64,000 nucleotides of DNA from Bacteroidia bacterium. Lineage in GTDB: Bacteria > Bacteroidota > Bacteroidia > Chitinophagales > Chitinophagaceae. The position numbers and the translations under genes are program-made. How positions within the stretch are numbered: the stretch's first letter is position 1; every line of letters begins with the position of its first letter. The DNA is taken from positions 1,974,806 to 2,038,805 of the forward strand of contig JAUICZ010000001.1 of assembly GCA_030429205.1 (NCBI GenBank). Direction: 5' to 3'. A model generated the notes under the pieces. That model searched no databases and had not been told where the DNA came from. It worked only from the letters and a program-made list of their open reading frames with translations. Shown here piece after piece: positions 7,884 to 17,041 of this stretch.

Positions 7884-8258
7884 ATGCACGAAGAAATATT
7901 TATATTTTTTGCCTTGTTTGCCCTGATATTCGGTTATGTATTTTTACGTAGCAGAGAAAATATGGCATTGATAGAAAGAGGAATTAATCCCAGAAAAAGC
8001 CATAGTGGCCCTAAGCCGTTTGCTTATATGAAATATGCCCTGCTCTTGGTAGGTGCAGGCATTGGATTATTTATCGCTTATATGCTAGATATGACGGTGT
8101 TAAGAGAGGTGTCGAAAGTAGTTAGAGGCGGTCATGTTTTTTATGAAAACAAACCTATATACTTCTCTTTGTTAGCTATTGGTGGTGGTTTAGGTTTGTA
8201 TAGTGCATACAAACTTGAGAAAAAATACATGGATAAGTCTGATAGTAATAGTGATTAG
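7884..8258 (+). CDS. DUF6249-like membrane protein
   Basis: 124 residues with three hydrophobic segments: IFIFFALFALIFGYVFL at the N-terminus, YALLLVGAGIGLFIAYML near residues 52-70 and YFSLLAIGGGLGLYSAYKL near 90-108. The MALIERGINP segment between helices one and two is typical of DUF6249 proteins. These genes often sit beside ECF sigma factors in Bacteroidota, as here. Function unknown. The region between it and the next gene holds a small hairpin. Confidence 0.75.
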   Translation: MHEEIFIFFALFALIFGYVFLRSRENMALIERGINPRKSHSGPKPFAYMKYALLLVGAGIGLFIAYMLDMTVLREVSKVVRGGHVFYENKPIYFSLLAIGGGLGLYSAYKLEKKYMDKSDSNSD

Positions 8259-8341
8259 ACGTTATCCTGCTAACACGTGCTAACCACGTTGTTATTTTAG
8301 TTGATTTTTACACGATTTTTTTGGAAACACTTATGTCGAAG

Positions 8342-8366
8342 CTGAGTCCGCTTAGCGGTTGCTCAG
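8342..8366 (+). other. Intergenic hairpin before the TlpA lipoprotein
   Basis: CTGAG (8342-8346) pairs with CTCAG (8362-8366) and CCGC (8348-8351) with GCGG (8355-8358), giving a two-part stem with a 3-base loop in the 153-bp gap. There is no T run, so it is not a standard terminator; it could stabilise the 5' end of the next mRNA. Confidence 0.35.
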
Positions 8367-8411
8367 GTTTAAATAAGTTGTCAATTGTTTTACTACTTAA
8401 ATGCAGTATAC

Positions 8412-9617
8412 ATGAAAAATGTATTTTTTTATAGTGTCCTTATTGTATTACTAGCGTCTTGTAGCCCGAAGGTAGAGAGTAGCTTTTATGTAAAAGGCAG
8501 GGTTCAAAATATGCCTAATGAATCAGGTGCTCGACATGAGTTGCTATTATTGGAGTTGGCAGATTTGACTGACTTTTTTAGCATTGATAGTAAGAATGTT
8601 GTAGATACTGCTGAGATAACTCAAGATGGCTCTTTTGCATTTGAAGATGTGAGTAAAATAAAGGATAGTGTTTACTATCGAGTGTTGTTGGTTTCTCAAG
8701 ACGACTCAGGCCGGATAGAGTTGAACTTAAACATGGTCGATGAAAATTATACAGTTCTTTTTCTGCATAAAGGTTCTCAGATAGAGTTTGAGACTAATGC
8801 TCCGCAGTTTAATTACGACCTGAGTTTGATAAAGGCAGATAGCTACAATAAACGTATCCGCATGTTGTATGATATGCAAAAATATAATAAAGAAAACATG
8901 AAGGCATTAGCGAAAGAGCTAAGGTCTGCTCGAGAACAAAACGCGTCTGCTGAAGAGGTAAGTGATATAAGTGAAAAGATGAAGAAGCTCTTCATGGGTA
9001 ATGCCCAAATGGTTAAGAGTTATGCTGATACTGTTTCAAACCCTCACTTGCTGGTTTATTCGTTGCATTGTTTTCCGTGTTTCAGCGACTCTGCTTATGC
9101 GCTAAGTCTGTACGGTAGGTTGTATAATACAATCCCCAATTCCGTTTATACAGCAAGTATGAATAAACTAATAGAAAAGCAGTTTTATATATTGCCTACA
9201 GGTAGTGAGGCGCCTACGATATCATTAAACGACATTAATGGGAAGCAGGTCAACCTCTCTGATTTTCGGGGTAAATATGTACTAGTTGATTTTTGGGCTT
9301 CTTGGTGTAAGCCATGTAGGGCAGAGAATAAAGAAACAGTAAAGCCACTGTATGAAAAATATAAGACTGATGACTTTGTCGTGTTAAGTGTCTCTTTAGA
9401 TGAAGATAAAGAAAGCTGGTTGCAAGCTGTTACTAAAGATCAGATGAGTTGGGTTAATGTTTCTGACTTAAAAGGCTTTTCGTCTGATGTTGCAAAAGCT
9501 TACAGAGTGGCTTCAGTACCTACTACTTACATTATAGATAAAGAAGGCAACATTGCAGGTAAAAACATTGTTGGTGCTAGCTTAAAAGAGTTTATTTCGA
9601 ATAAGTTAGGGCAGTAA
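8412..9617 (+). CDS. TlpA-like thiol-disulfide oxidoreductase lipoprotein with DUF4369-like N-terminal domain
   Basis: 401 residues from the ATG at 8412 (an in-frame TTG at 8385 would add nine residues before the signal sequence). A lipoprotein signal peptide (LIVLLASC) is followed by a beta-rich DUF4369-type domain, a helical linker with charged residues and a C-terminal thioredoxin/AhpC-TSA domain. The active site is WCKPC with Cys299 and Cys302, in the FWASWCKPCRAEN context; a cis-Pro segment ASVPTTYIID follows. It reduces disulfides in envelope proteins, for example for cytochrome c maturation; the real partner is unknown. Confidence 0.88.
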   Translation: MKNVFFYSVLIVLLASCSPKVESSFYVKGRVQNMPNESGARHELLLLELADLTDFFSIDSKNVVDTAEITQDGSFAFEDVSKIKDSVYYRVLLVSQDDSGRIELNLNMVDENYTVLFLHKGSQIEFETNAPQFNYDLSLIKADSYNKRIRMLYDMQKYNKENMKALAKELRSAREQNASAEEVSDISEKMKKLFMGNAQMVKSYADTVSNPHLLVYSLHCFPCFSDSAYALSLYGRLYNTIPNSVYTASMNKLIEKQFYILPTGSEAPTISLNDINGKQVNLSDFRGKYVLVDFWASWCKPCRAENKETVKPLYEKYKTDDFVVLSVSLDEDKESWLQAVTKDQMSWVNVSDLKGFSSDVAKAYRVASVPTTYIIDKEGNIAGKNIVGASLKEFISNKLGQ

Positions 9618-9620
9618 TGT

Positions 9621-10190
9621 TTACTTGCCCTTTAAAAACTCATCGGTAAAATGGCGGTCGCCTTTTTCTAGAGAGAACTTTTTGTTGTTATACTCAGACG
9701 ATTTGTTTTTAGGTATTGATAAGCTATCCCAATTGCCGTTTTTAAGCAGCTTGGCAGCATATACTACCTGCCCTACATGGTAGCTGTAGTGTGCCAGTTG
9801 TCTGTTGATGGCTTCCAGTACGGTATGTCCTTCATTACGAATGTATACGATCATACCGAGGTCATCATCAGAAATGCTGTTTAGTGCATTGAAGAGGCAT
9901 TGCCAGCCCTCTTCCCACTTTTGCATCATTAGCTCCTTGCTATCTATATCGTTTTCAAACTCTCCGTCTCGTTTTCTCCATTCTTTCTCTCCGTCTGTTG
10001 TAAGAAAGTCTGTCCATCTGCTCAGCATATTGCCATGTAAGTGTTTAACTATAGTGGCAATGCTGTTGCTATCTTCGTTGATCTGTTTGAAGAGTAAAGC
10101 CTCATCTAGCTGGTTAATAGCTTTTTCTCCTAAGGATTTATAGTATTGAAACTGCCTGTTTATGCTTTTTAAGTAACCTATGCTTTTCAT
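9621..10190 (-). CDS. DUF1572/DinB-superfamily protein
   Basis: 189 residues from the ATG at 10190. It has the four-helix DinB/YfiT-like plan with three His ligands in NSIATIVKHLHGN, HTVLEAINRQLAHYSYHVGQ. DUF1572 proteins are putative metal-dependent enzymes, possibly thiol transferases; no function is proven. The ATG overlaps the stop of the EamA transporter gene (ATGA, 10187-10190), which implies translational coupling. Three bases separate its stop codon from the convergent TlpA gene. Confidence 0.85.
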   Translation of the reverse strand: MKSIGYLKSINRQFQYYKSLGEKAINQLDEALLFKQINEDSNSIATIVKHLHGNMLSRWTDFLTTDGEKEWRKRDGEFENDIDSKELMMQKWEEGWQCLFNALNSISDDDLGMIVYIRNEGHTVLEAINRQLAHYSYHVGQVVYAAKLLKNGNWDSLSIPKNKSSEYNNKKFSLEKGDRHFTDEFLKGK

Positions 10191-11116
10191 GTCTTTGAGT
10201 ATTTTTCTAATGGTACTGCTTTTCGCTTCTCTTTTCTGTACCCTGTATTTACAAGATACACCCCTGAAACAATTGTAACAAAAGCCAGCGCTGTGAACCA
10301 TGTTAATCTTTCGTCAAGAATAAAATAGCCTAATACAACTGCTACCAACGGGTTGATGTAGGCGTATAATGTTACCACTCCAACAGGGAGTATTTTAAAA
10401 GCATACATATAAAAACTATACGCCAGCAAAGAGCCTACAACTACCAGGTATGCCATTGCTTTTAAAGCATCTGGTTGAAAAGGCTCAAAGTTTTCATAAC
10501 TATCTACTGCTGGGCTAAGTATTACTAACATTAGCCCACCAAAAAATAATTGTACTGCTGAGTTGAATAATGGATTTACTTTTGCTTCTCTGTACCTGTT
10601 TCTGATGCTGCCATATGCCCAGCTAACAGTTGCAAAGTATGTAGCTATCATCCCCCAGAAGTATACAGGGTTTACCAAGTCTGCAATATTATCTCTGAAG
10701 ATGAGCACCACCCCTAGTATGGCAAGAGCAAGCCCCGCTATGATATTTTTGTTCATGTGCTCATTCTTATAGATCATCAAATTGAGCACTACTGCATTTA
10801 ATGGCATTAAACAGCATATAAGCGCAGCTACACCACTGGGTATATACTTCTCAGCATATGAAACGATGCCATTACCTAGAGTTATGAGCAAGAACCCCAC
10901 AAATATGTTGTGTAGCAACATCTCTTTACTCAGGTCAGCTTTTCGGTTGAGTAGTAACGCAATGATACCTAATAGTGTTCCGCCAATCACTTGCCTCATA
11001 CCGGCAAAAAGAAAAGCAGGGTAGTGCATTACTGCAATACGTATAGCTAAATAGGTAGTTCCCCAGGCAATGCTCAGGAATGCTACAGCAAGATATGCTT
11101 TGGTTACTTTACTCAT
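10187..11116 (-). CDS. EamA/DMT-family transporter
   Basis: 309 residues with ten predicted membrane helices in two EamA repeats, starting AYLAVAFLSIAWGTTYLAIR and ending in the ALAFVTIVSGVYLVNTGY helix. The family exports amino acids, purines or related metabolites across the inner membrane; the substrate cannot be told. The C-terminal tail is basic (RKEKRKAVPLEKYSK). It is coupled through an ATGA overlap to the DUF1572 gene. Confidence 0.9.
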   Translation of the reverse strand: MSKVTKAYLAVAFLSIAWGTTYLAIRIAVMHYPAFLFAGMRQVIGGTLLGIIALLLNRKADLSKEMLLHNIFVGFLLITLGNGIVSYAEKYIPSGVAALICCLMPLNAVVLNLMIYKNEHMNKNIIAGLALAILGVVLIFRDNIADLVNPVYFWGMIATYFATVSWAYGSIRNRYREAKVNPLFNSAVQLFFGGLMLVILSPAVDSYENFEPFQPDALKAMAYLVVVGSLLAYSFYMYAFKILPVGVVTLYAYINPLVAVVLGYFILDERLTWFTALAFVTIVSGVYLVNTGYRKEKRKAVPLEKYSKT

Positions 11117-11180
11117 CGGAAATGCAAAGATGCTGATATTTCCGTTATGGTGTAGCTATATATCAGCTATGCTGATGGGG

Positions 11181-13310
11181 CTATTTGTTTTTTGCTTTCT
11201 TGGGTTTCTCCTTCTTGCTCACCACTACCCATTCTTCCAGCTTAACAGTAAATGGCATTTTGCCGATAAGCACTAGAGCGCTTTTGCCATCTATACTTTG
11301 CAGTGTGCCTACCTGATGGTTCTTTTTGTGTCTTACAAGGTCCCCTGTTTTAGGTTCGCCACCTATGGTTTTGTAGTTCTTGTCAGCTTTTTTGGCAATA
11401 GCAGCATTGGCTTGTATTTGCTTTTTCTTAAAGAGAACTTTTTCTGCAGCATTGATGACCTCTTTTTTGTCTTCTGGTTTCTCTGCTTTCTTCCAGTCAT
11501 GGATGATCTGTTTAAACTTGCGTTCCATATCACGCAGGTATTCCAGCTCTTCTTTCTTTATCTGGTTTTGCAGTTTAAGCGTTTGGTAGTGCTGCTTTTG
11601 CTTTTCTTTATCTGTTTCTCGCTCAAACTTTTCTTTAGCTTCTTCTGCTTCTTTAAGTTTTTTGTTGAGCTCTTTTTCCTTCTTCCCTATACGTACAGAT
11701 TGCTGCTCAGTTTTCAGTAGCATTTTATCCAGCTTAAAGTGCTCTCGCTCTGTCAGTTCGCGTGCTCTTTCTATTATCTCTTTAGGTAACCCTGTACGTT
11801 GCGCAATGGCGAAGGTATATGAGCTGCCTGGTTTGCCTACAGTCAGTTGGTATAGCGGCTCCAGTTTTTGTTCGTCAAAAGCCATAGCGCCATTAACAAT
11901 GCCTTGCACCTTGCCTGCCATTACTTTTAAGTTCAGGTAGTGTGTAGTGATAACACCCAGTGCATGTTTTTTTGCAAGGTGCTCTACTATGGCTTCCGCA
12001 AAAGATCCGCCAAGGTTGGGGTCTGATCCGCTACCTAACTCATCAATAAAGAACAGCGTTTTACCATTAGCAAATTGCATGAAGTATTTCATGTCTTGCA
12101 AATGGGCGCTATAGGTGCTCAGCTCATGTTCTATAGATTGAGTGTCGCCAATATGTATCATCACTTGTTTGAAGATGCCTACTTCAGATGTTGCATCTGC
12201 TGGTATTAGTAGACCTGCCTGAGCCATCAATTGTAGTAACCCTACGGTCTTCATGGTAACGGTCTTACCGCCGGCATTTGGTCCGCTAATGATGAGTATT
12301 CTCTGGTGTCTGTCTAATGATATATTTAAGGGTAATGTAGGCTTGTTTTGAGCTTTGTTGTGTAAGAATAGCAAAGGGTGAAAAGCCTTTACTAATTGAA
12401 AGCTGGGGTGTGGTGTTAACCGTGGCATATTAGCATTCATGTCTTTGGCTAATAAAGCCTTGGCTCGTATAAAATCATACAACCCGCATAAATGATAATA
12501 TGCTTCGAGTATAGGGTGGTATAGTGCTACTTGTGTTGTTGTATCTGCCAGTATCCTTCTGATCTCTTTTGCTTCGGCTCGTTCCAGTGCCGCTACTTCA
12601 TTATTGAGTTCTATAGTTTCTTCCGGCTCCAGAAAAACAGTTCTTTGAGAATCACTCTCCCCATGCAGAATACCTTTGACAATACGCTTGTGTTCTGCTT
12701 GTATGGCTACAGTTCTTCTGCCGTTTAAGAAGCTTTCAGAAATGTCGGCTAAATATCCCTGCCTGCCCAGTTTTTTAAGTATACGCTCAAATGCTTTTCT
12801 GACATTTGTTCTTTGACGAGATAGGTCGCTTCTTATCTGCACCAGTTCTCGAGATGCATTGTCTCTAACATTACCCAGCTCATCTATTACAGCCGCTATT
12901 ACTTCTACTACTTCTTTTTCGTAGCTAATGTTAGCGCTCAAATTCCGCAAGTTATCATATAGCTCTTCATGGTTTTTAAACCATTGTAGCATGTCTTTTA
13001 TACTCAGGGCAAGGTTATGAAACTGTAGTAATTGCTTGCCGTCCAGTACAGATCTGGGTATTGAAAGTAGTTTTAGCTCTTTGGCGATGTTGTTGGTGAA
13101 GTCGTTAGGGAACATATCTCCACTATCTAATACAGATTTGTACTCATTGGTTTCTTCCAGCTCTCGTTGTACATAATCCAGCTTGGTATGAAAACGTATG
13201 GCTTCAACTCTTTCGCGTGCAGCATCAGTACGGCACTTTTCAGCAAGCAACGTACATATTTTGTTAAACTCTAATGCTTCTGCAGCGTGTGCAGGATACA
13301 AATGCAACAT
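11181..13310 (-). CDS. mutS2: MutS2-family ATPase lacking a Smr domain
   Basis: 709 residues from the ATG at 13310 (a TTG at 13319 is the alternative). A MutS2 core and clamp region is followed by the ABC-type ATPase: Walker A GPNAGGKT, Walker B in TLFFIDELGSGSDP and the ITTHYLNLKV switch. Then comes a long charged coiled coil (EKELNKKLKEAEEAKEKF) and a small beta domain (GDLVRHKKNHQVGTL). The C-terminal Smr nuclease domain (LDLRG and HGxG motifs) of most MutS2 proteins is missing; the protein ends KPKKAKNK. MutS2 acts in anti-recombination and in rescue of collided ribosomes. Confidence 0.9.
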   Translation of the reverse strand: MLHLYPAHAAEALEFNKICTLLAEKCRTDAARERVEAIRFHTKLDYVQRELEETNEYKSVLDSGDMFPNDFTNNIAKELKLLSIPRSVLDGKQLLQFHNLALSIKDMLQWFKNHEELYDNLRNLSANISYEKEVVEVIAAVIDELGNVRDNASRELVQIRSDLSRQRTNVRKAFERILKKLGRQGYLADISESFLNGRRTVAIQAEHKRIVKGILHGESDSQRTVFLEPEETIELNNEVAALERAEAKEIRRILADTTTQVALYHPILEAYYHLCGLYDFIRAKALLAKDMNANMPRLTPHPSFQLVKAFHPLLFLHNKAQNKPTLPLNISLDRHQRILIISGPNAGGKTVTMKTVGLLQLMAQAGLLIPADATSEVGIFKQVMIHIGDTQSIEHELSTYSAHLQDMKYFMQFANGKTLFFIDELGSGSDPNLGGSFAEAIVEHLAKKHALGVITTHYLNLKVMAGKVQGIVNGAMAFDEQKLEPLYQLTVGKPGSSYTFAIAQRTGLPKEIIERARELTEREHFKLDKMLLKTEQQSVRIGKKEKELNKKLKEAEEAKEKFERETDKEKQKQHYQTLKLQNQIKKEELEYLRDMERKFKQIIHDWKKAEKPEDKKEVINAAEKVLFKKKQIQANAAIAKKADKNYKTIGGEPKTGDLVRHKKNHQVGTLQSIDGKSALVLIGKMPFTVKLEEWVVVSKKEKPKKAKNK

Positions 13311-13330
13311 AATTCTCAACTAACGGTTTG

Positions 13331-13338
13331 CAAAGGTA
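13331..13338 (-). promoter_or_regulatory. -7 promoter element of mutS2
   Basis: CAAAGGTA on the plus strand is TACCTTTG on the minus strand, a perfect TAnnTTTG match 20 bases before the ATG at 13310. No clear -33 TTTG is seen at the usual distance. Confidence 0.45.
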
Positions 13339-13403
13339 CATATAACATTGTCTTATGACATTCATTGTGCTAAAATCCGTTATATTGCATATTACGCCTT
13401 ATA

Positions 13404-16400
13404 ATGAATAATTACGACCTGCTCATATCGAAACTGGATGCATTTATCCGTAGGTATTATGCCAATAAGCTGATAAAGGGTACAATCATCTTTTTGACTG
13501 TTGTGCTGCTCTATGTGCTTACAGTGAGTGTGAGTGAATACTTTTTTTACTTGCCCAGTTGGTTAAGGCTGGCAATTGCAGGTATCTTCATCGTATTCGG
13601 TTTGGTTGCGTTGGTTGTATGGGTTGTGATACCGCTTGCCAAGATGGCCAGATTAGGAAAGGTTATTTCTCACGAGCAGGCAGCTACAATTATTGGACAG
13701 CATTTTTCAGACGATGTAAGCGATAAGTTGTTGAATATTCTACAACTGAAAAAAAGTACGGACACTTATGCTAGTCAGGAGTTGATCATTGCAAGTATAG
13801 ATCAAAAAGCAAAACAGATATCTACTGTGCCGCTAGTAAATGCAATTGATTTATCTAAAAACAGAAAGTACTTGCCGTACTTGTTACCTGTGTTGCTAAT
13901 AGGTGTGTTTATTTTGGTGGCTGCGCCAAATGTTTTTAAAGAATCGTCTGAAAGATTACTGCAGCCGACTAAGAATTTTGAGCGACCTGCACCTTTTAGC
14001 TTTGCATTGCAAAATGAGCAATTGCGTGTGACCAGAAATGAGGACTTGCCGATACACGTAAATATTGTAGGGGATATAGTCCCGTCAGAAGTTTTTGTAG
14101 CGATTGGTAATGATGTTATTCCCATGTCGGTATTAGAGCAAAATCAATTCAATTACACTTTCAGGAATATAACAGAACCTATAGAGTTCAGGCTTTTTGC
14201 CGCTGGGTATTACTCAAAACCATACAGTATAAACGTATTGCAAAAACCGATACTTAAATCATTTGCAATCAACGTTGATTATCCCGGGTATACAGGTAAA
14301 GAAGATGAGCGTCTTAATAGCTTAAGTGATTTGACCGTACCTGTAGGTAGCTACGTAAACTGGCAGCTAGTAGCAGAGTATGCTGATCAGGTGGCCATCC
14401 GTTTTGGGAAAGGAGCGCCAATAGCACTAAAGAACTCAGGTAACAGCTATTCGGCTCAGTTCAGGTTTTTGACAGATACAACATACACTTTATTGTTGTC
14501 GAATACTAAAACCAATATAGTTGATAGCCTGACTTATTTTGTTAAAGTAATACCGGATGAGCACCCTGTATTGCAATTGCAAGAGTTGAGGGATACCGTT
14601 TCGGGCACACAAATTCTTTTAGATGGTAGTGCAGGGGATGACTATGGTATTAGCAAGGTGACTTTTAATTACAGTATCACAGACGATCAAAATACAGAGC
14701 TGTCTAAAAAGTCAGTTCCTTTAAAAATCACGTCAGGGGCATTAACCGGTTTTCAACATTATTTTGATGTGCAGGATTTTGATCTGCAAGCAGGCCAGAA
14801 ATTAAGTTATTATATAGAAGCATGGGACAACGACGGTGTGTTTGGTAGTAAGTCTACCAGAAGCGAGTTGATGACTTATGATATGTTCAATAAAGATCAG
14901 CTAGACTCTGCAATAAACGCTAATGCACAACAGATAAATGCAGGGTTGAGTAATAGCTCTCAAAATGCTGAGAAACTACAAGACCAATACAAGCAGTTAG
15001 AGAACAAGTTGGCGCAAAGCAAAAGCATGGACTTTGAACAGCAACAGGCATTGCAAAACATGATGCAGATGCAGCAAGGGATGCAGAATGAAATGAAGGC
15101 TGTTAAGAAAAGGTTTGAAGAACAACTTAGGCAGAGTAAACAGAAAAATTATAGCCAGAATCTTAAGGACAAACAAGAGCAACTTAAAGAGCAAATGGAT
15201 AACCTGATGAATAAGGAGCTTCAGGAACAGATGAAGAAGTTGCAAGAGTTAATGGCTAAACTCAATAAGCAACAGGCTATGAAAACAATGAAACAGCTAC
15301 AACAACAAAATAAGCTGTTTAATATGGATATGGAGCGCATGAAAGAGTTGATGAAGAAAATGGAGATGCAAATGCGCATGGAGGATATGGCCAATAAGAT
15401 GAATGAGCTCGCCCAAAAAGAATTGGACTTAAATAAAAAAACTGAAGCGGGGAATGAATCTGCAGATAAGCTGGCAAAAGAACAAGAGGCTATAAAGAAA
15501 GAATTGGATAGTGCTTTGGCTAAGGATATGAAAGAGATGGAAAAGCTGAACGAACAGCTTAAGCAGCAGCAAAACCTGAACAAAGACAGGGAGTTAGCCA
15601 AAAAAGCTCAGGATGAAATGAAGAACAGTGAGCAAAGCTTGAAAGAGGGGAATAGTGGTAAGGCCGGTCAGTCGCAAAAAAAGGCAGCACAAAGTTTACA
15701 GAGCATGTCTGAAAGTTTAGGTGCTGCTGCAAGCAGTATGGATGTGCAACAGCTGGAGAAAGATATAAAAGCAGTCAGGCAAATATTAACCAACCTTATG
15801 CGTTTATCATTCGATCAGGAAAACCTGATATCTGACATACAGAATGTGAACCTGGCAAGTAATAGTTATGTAGCCAAGCAGCATGAACAGAACAGACTAC
15901 ATGAAAACTCTAAAATGATTCGTGATAGTTTGTTTGAGATGAGTAAGGATATGTTTGCGCTCAAAAAAACTGTGAACAAGGAAACAACTGAGCTGGAAAA
16001 GAATATGAAGGCGACGGTTGATGCAATTGAAAACAGACGGATTGGTGAAGCTGTAACTAAGCAACAGTATGTAATGACGCATACAAACAATCTTGCTTTA
16101 ATGCTAAACGAAGTGTTGTCAAATTTGTTGGCTATGCAAAGCCAGTCGCAAAAAGGCAAGGCTGGTAGTTGTAATAAACCCGGAGGTAAAACCCCTAAAC
16201 CCGGCATGAGTGATCAGTTATCTGATGTGATCACAAAGCAAAAGAACCTTGGTGGCATGATGAAGCAAATGGAGCATGCGCAACAAATGAGAAATGGGGG
16301 ACAGCCGGGGCAATCCGGAGGAAAGGATAAAAAAGAGCAAGGCTCACAAGATGGTGAGAATATGAGTGCCGAGCAGTTAGCAACATTAGCCCAACAGCAA

Positions 16401-16793
16401 GCCTCTATACGCAGACAGATTGAAGAACTGACACAAATGCTGAATGGTGAGGGCATGAGTGAGCAAGCAAAAGAGCTTAGAGAGATTCAGGAAGAAATGG
16501 ATAAGAATGAAACTCAGTTAGTGAATAAGATGTTCAGTAGTGAGTTGTTTATGAGGCAGCAGAAAATATTAACACGCATGCTTGAGGTTGAGAAATCTGT
16601 AAGAGAACAAAAGCAAGATGATAAACGTTCTTCGAACACGGCTAAAGAGATCAGCAGACCCGTTCCGCCAGAACTAGAGCAATATTTTAAAAAGGGAAAT
16701 ACGCTTAAAGAGCAATATAAAACTACACCACCTGTATTGCGCCCATACTATAAGAAAGTTGTTGAAGACTATTATAAACAGCTGGGTATATAA
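13404..16793 (+). CDS. DUF4175-family giant coiled-coil membrane protein
   Basis: 1129 residues. Three hydrophobic helices lie near the N-terminus (GTIIFLTVVLLYVLTV, LAIAGIFIVFGLVALVVWVV, and LPYLLPVLLIGVFILVAA at about 155-175), followed by beta-rich Ig-like domains up to about residue 490. The rest is a very long Gln/Lys/Met-rich helical region (for example QQQALQNMMQMQQGMQ and KQLQQQNKLFNMDMERM), ending in a conserved-looking tail PPELEQYFKKG. DUF4175 proteins are widespread in Bacteroidota and of unknown function; an envelope-spanning structural role is inference. Confidence 0.85.
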   Translation: MNNYDLLISKLDAFIRRYYANKLIKGTIIFLTVVLLYVLTVSVSEYFFYLPSWLRLAIAGIFIVFGLVALVVWVVIPLAKMARLGKVISHEQAATIIGQHFSDDVSDKLLNILQLKKSTDTYASQELIIASIDQKAKQISTVPLVNAIDLSKNRKYLPYLLPVLLIGVFILVAAPNVFKESSERLLQPTKNFERPAPFSFALQNEQLRVTRNEDLPIHVNIVGDIVPSEVFVAIGNDVIPMSVLEQNQFNYTFRNITEPIEFRLFAAGYYSKPYSINVLQKPILKSFAINVDYPGYTGKEDERLNSLSDLTVPVGSYVNWQLVAEYADQVAIRFGKGAPIALKNSGNSYSAQFRFLTDTTYTLLLSNTKTNIVDSLTYFVKVIPDEHPVLQLQELRDTVSGTQILLDGSAGDDYGISKVTFNYSITDDQNTELSKKSVPLKITSGALTGFQHYFDVQDFDLQAGQKLSYYIEAWDNDGVFGSKSTRSELMTYDMFNKDQLDSAINANAQQINAGLSNSSQNAEKLQDQYKQLENKLAQSKSMDFEQQQALQNMMQMQQGMQNEMKAVKKRFEEQLRQSKQKNYSQNLKDKQEQLKEQMDNLMNKELQEQMKKLQELMAKLNKQQAMKTMKQLQQQNKLFNMDMERMKELMKKMEMQMRMEDMANKMNELAQKELDLNKKTEAGNESADKLAKEQEAIKKELDSALAKDMKEMEKLNEQLKQQQNLNKDRELAKKAQDEMKNSEQSLKEGNSGKAGQSQKKAAQSLQSMSESLGAAASSMDVQQLEKDIKAVRQILTNLMRLSFDQENLISDIQNVNLASNSYVAKQHEQNRLHENSKMIRDSLFEMSKDMFALKKTVNKETTELEKNMKATVDAIENRRIGEAVTKQQYVMTHTNNLALMLNEVLSNLLAMQSQSQKGKAGSCNKPGGKTPKPGMSDQLSDVITKQKNLGGMMKQMEHAQQMRNGGQPGQSGGKDKKEQGSQDGENMSAEQLATLAQQQASIRRQIEELTQMLNGEGMSEQAKELREIQEEMDKNETQLVNKMFSSELFMRQQKILTRMLEVEKSVREQKQDDKRSSNTAKEISRPVPPELEQYFKKGNTLKEQYKTTPPVLRPYYKKVVEDYYKQLGI

Positions 16794-17041
16794 TATAACA
16801 CAAATAATCATATTTCAAAGAAAAATGCGTTAAAACATTTTAATTGAGACGTGAATTATTACTACAAATGTCAACTCCCTGTTAAATAATTAAAAATCAG
16901 CATATTAGAGCAAACGATTTTGAGGATAACGCTGTCTTTTTTTTATATGCAAAGTACCGGCTATATGACTGGTTGTAACAGCCTGAAAATATGCTTAACT
17001 TTCATATAGATCTATTTTTATTATTCATTTAAATCGTGCCT
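16794..17041. other. Non-coding gap between DUF4175 gene and small membrane protein
   Basis: AT-rich 248-bp stretch. I see no gene, no tRNA and no convincing terminator hairpin. A TATTTTTA near 17011-17018 is one base off the TAnnTTTG element and could be the promoter of the next gene. Confidence 0.4.

Noticed and set aside
11298-11720. 140-codon plus frame opposite mutS2
   Set aside because: Phe/Leu-rich shadow of the charged coiled coil on the minus strand.
15221-15601. 126-codon minus frame inside the DUF4175 gene
   Set aside because: Ser/Phe/Cys-rich mirror of a Lys/Gln/Glu-rich coding strand; a shadow of the real gene.
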